From positions 1 through 6,449 of the forward strand of contig JALONY010000116.1 of assembly GCA_025454715.1 (NCBI GenBank): a stretch of 6,449 nt of DNA, written 5' to 3'. A program made the position numbers and the translations under genes. Origin of the DNA: Anaerolineae bacterium. Its GTDB lineage: Bacteria; Chloroflexota; Anaerolineae; Aggregatilineales; Phototrophicaceae. The notes under the pieces were generated by a model that saw only the letters and a program-made list of their open reading frames with translations, was not told the DNA's origin and did not search any database. This document shows, one piece after another, positions 5,456 to 6,449 of the stretch (its first letter is position 1; each line of letters starts with the position of its first letter).

Positions 5456-6157
5456 ATGGTCAGCGTCACGGGGCGTTCGCTCAACATTTTGATTATCGAG
5501 GACAACGCGGACATGGCCGAGACGTTGTCCGACCTGTTGCACACGTATGGCTATCAGAGCTTGATTGCCGCGTCTGCCGAGGAAGCCGTAGACCGTATGG
5601 CGGTCGAGATGCCCGACCTGATTTTGCTGGATTTGGGCTTGCCCGACATGGACGGTATGGCGTTGCTGAACAAGGTGCGCGCCAGCTCCTTCGTGCCGCT
5701 GATTGTGGTGAGTGGCGCGAGCGGCAGTGACCGCATCGCGGCGCTGGAGAGCGGCGCGGACGACTTCATCAACAAGCCGTTTTCCAACGCCGAGCTGATT
5801 GCGCGGGTGCGCGCCCTGATGCGCCGCATCGAGCTGATGCCGCAGTCGGACACGCGCATGGTCGTCGGGCGGCTAGAGCTGGACATCCCGCACCGCCGCG
5901 CCACCATGCGGGGTAAGAAAATCCACCTGACGCCCATCGAATACGCGCTGTTGCACACCCTCATGCGGAAAGCTGGCGAGGTCGTGACCTACAACGACCT
6001 GTTGCGCGCCGTGTGGGGTGATGGTTACACCGGCGATTTTTCGGTCTTGCGCGTCAATATCTCGCGCTTGCGCCAGAAAATCGAGGACGACGCCCGCGAC
6101 CCGGTCTACATCTTGACGGTGCCGGGCGAGGGCTACCAGATGCCCAGCAGCGTTTGA
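5456..6157 (+). CDS. OmpR/PhoB-type DNA-binding response regulator
   Basis: A 233-aa two-component response regulator. The receiver domain (about 9-124) has the acidic pair Glu15-Asp16 (LIIEDN), phospho-acceptor Asp59 (LILLDLGLPDMDG), Ser86 at the Thr/Ser switch position and Lys107 (NKPF). The winged-helix output domain (about 137-230) has LTPIEYALLHTLM at 158-170, VLRVNISRLRQKIE at 197-210 for the recognition helix and TVPGEGYQMP for the wing. I prefer the ATG at 5456, which has AGGA (5444-5447) 8 nt away. The ATG at 5447 overlaps that site and would add only three residues. No histidine kinase is in the window, so it is an orphan here. A peroxiredoxin gene follows after 32 nt and is probably co-transcribed. 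The signal and target genes are unknown. Confidence 0.93.
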   Translation: MVSVTGRSLNILIIEDNADMAETLSDLLHTYGYQSLIAASAEEAVDRMAVEMPDLILLDLGLPDMDGMALLNKVRASSFVPLIVVSGASGSDRIAALESGADDFINKPFSNAELIARVRALMRRIELMPQSDTRMVVGRLELDIPHRRATMRGKKIHLTPIEYALLHTLMRKAGEVVTYNDLLRAVWGDGYTGDFSVLRVNISRLRQKIEDDARDPVYILTVPGEGYQMPSSV

Positions 6158-6189
6158 TTCGCGATTGACCCGCTGAGGAGTTCGACTCG

Positions 6190-6449
6190 ATGCCCACCCA
6201 AGGCCACCCCTTCCCCGACTTTGCCCTGCCCAACCAAGACGGCCAGACCGTCACGCTCGCCAGCTTGCGCGGCAAGAAGGTGATTATCTTCGCCTTCCCC
6301 AAGGCCAATACCTCGGGCTGTACCACCCAAGCCTGCGGCTTCCGTGACCGCTTCCCGCAGGTCGAGACGGCCAACGCCGTCGTGCTCGGCCTCAGCCCCG
6401 ACGCGCAAAAAGACCTGAAAAAGTGGAAGGGGCAGGAAAACCTGCAATA
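6190..6449 (+). CDS. bcp: Bcp/PrxQ-type peroxiredoxin (5' part, cut by window end)
   Basis: The first 86 codons of a thiol-dependent peroxidase reducing H2O2 and organic hydroperoxides. The N terminus (GHPFPDFALPNQDGQTVTLASLRGKK, positions 5-30, with the usual PDF and Asp-Gly) leads to the peroxidatic motif PKANTSGC (37-44) with the universal Pro37, Thr41 and Cys44. The resolving cysteine is five residues on (Cys49 in TTQACGFRD), as in Bcp/PrxQ proteins. Ser42 stands where many homologues have Pro, which is probably tolerated. GAGGAG (6175-6180) lies 9 nt before the ATG. The 32-nt gap after the response regulator suggests one transcript. The reading frame is open to the end of the window; the C-terminal half is missing only because the sequence stops. 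Regeneration is usually by thioredoxin. Confidence 0.92.
   Translation, partial: MPTQGHPFPDFALPNQDGQTVTLASLRGKKVIIFAFPKANTSGCTTQACGFRDRFPQVETANAVVLGLSPDAQKDLKKWKGQENLQ

Noticed and set aside
5282..5542. Minus-strand 86-codon frame before and into the response regulator
   Set aside because: It overlaps the promoter and N terminus of the regulator gene, has no recognisable motif, and its composition is not gene-like.

Overview
The window is 6.4 kb of GC-rich bacterial DNA with compact genes, Shine-Dalgarno sites of the AGGAG/GGAG type and strong intrinsic terminators. No phylogenetic marker is present. The gene set fits Chloroflexota or a relative of Actinomycetota: a CysO/Mec-type cysteine pathway, a DUF4395 protein paired with a thioredoxin, and a leader ORF that looks leaderless. 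This assignment is a low-confidence inference.

Layout: (1) 76-969, minus strand: a two-domain VOC (glyoxalase/extradiol dioxygenase fold, CatE-like) protein carrying an exact 45-bp in-frame tandem duplication. (2) 970-1303: divergent control region. On the plus strand it holds a good promoter, a 29-codon leader ORF with four alternating Cys codons near its end, and an intrinsic terminator just before the next gene. Together these look like a cysteine-responsive transcription attenuator. (3) 1304-2945: operon of a JAMM metalloprotease (Mec-like), a CysO-like ubiquitin-fold sulfur carrier fused to a DUF4395 membrane domain, and a membrane-anchored thioredoxin, closed by a terminator at 2959-3007. 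(4) 3139-4107: EamA/DMT-family transporter. (5) 4316-4969: nitroreductase-family flavoprotein, closed by a terminator at 5004-5031. (6) 5032-5446: about 415 nt without a convincing gene, containing a 14-bp perfect palindrome, a 10-bp hairpin and an extended -10 promoter. (7) 5456-6157: OmpR/PhoB-type response regulator without a kinase in view. (8) 6190-end: the first 86 codons of a Bcp/PrxQ-type peroxiredoxin, cut by the window edge.

The most notable unit is region 2-3. In actinobacteria, CysM uses CysO thiocarboxylate to make a CysO-cysteine adduct and Mec (JAMM) releases cysteine. Here the CysO domain keeps its terminal Ala-Gly-Gly, but that motif is internal and is followed by a four-helix membrane domain. 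The JAMM enzyme may therefore process the precursor as well as release cysteine. The polycysteine leader and terminator would make expression of the operon depend on the supply of charged tRNA-Cys. The regulatory and processing roles are inferences from sequence and from known family biology.
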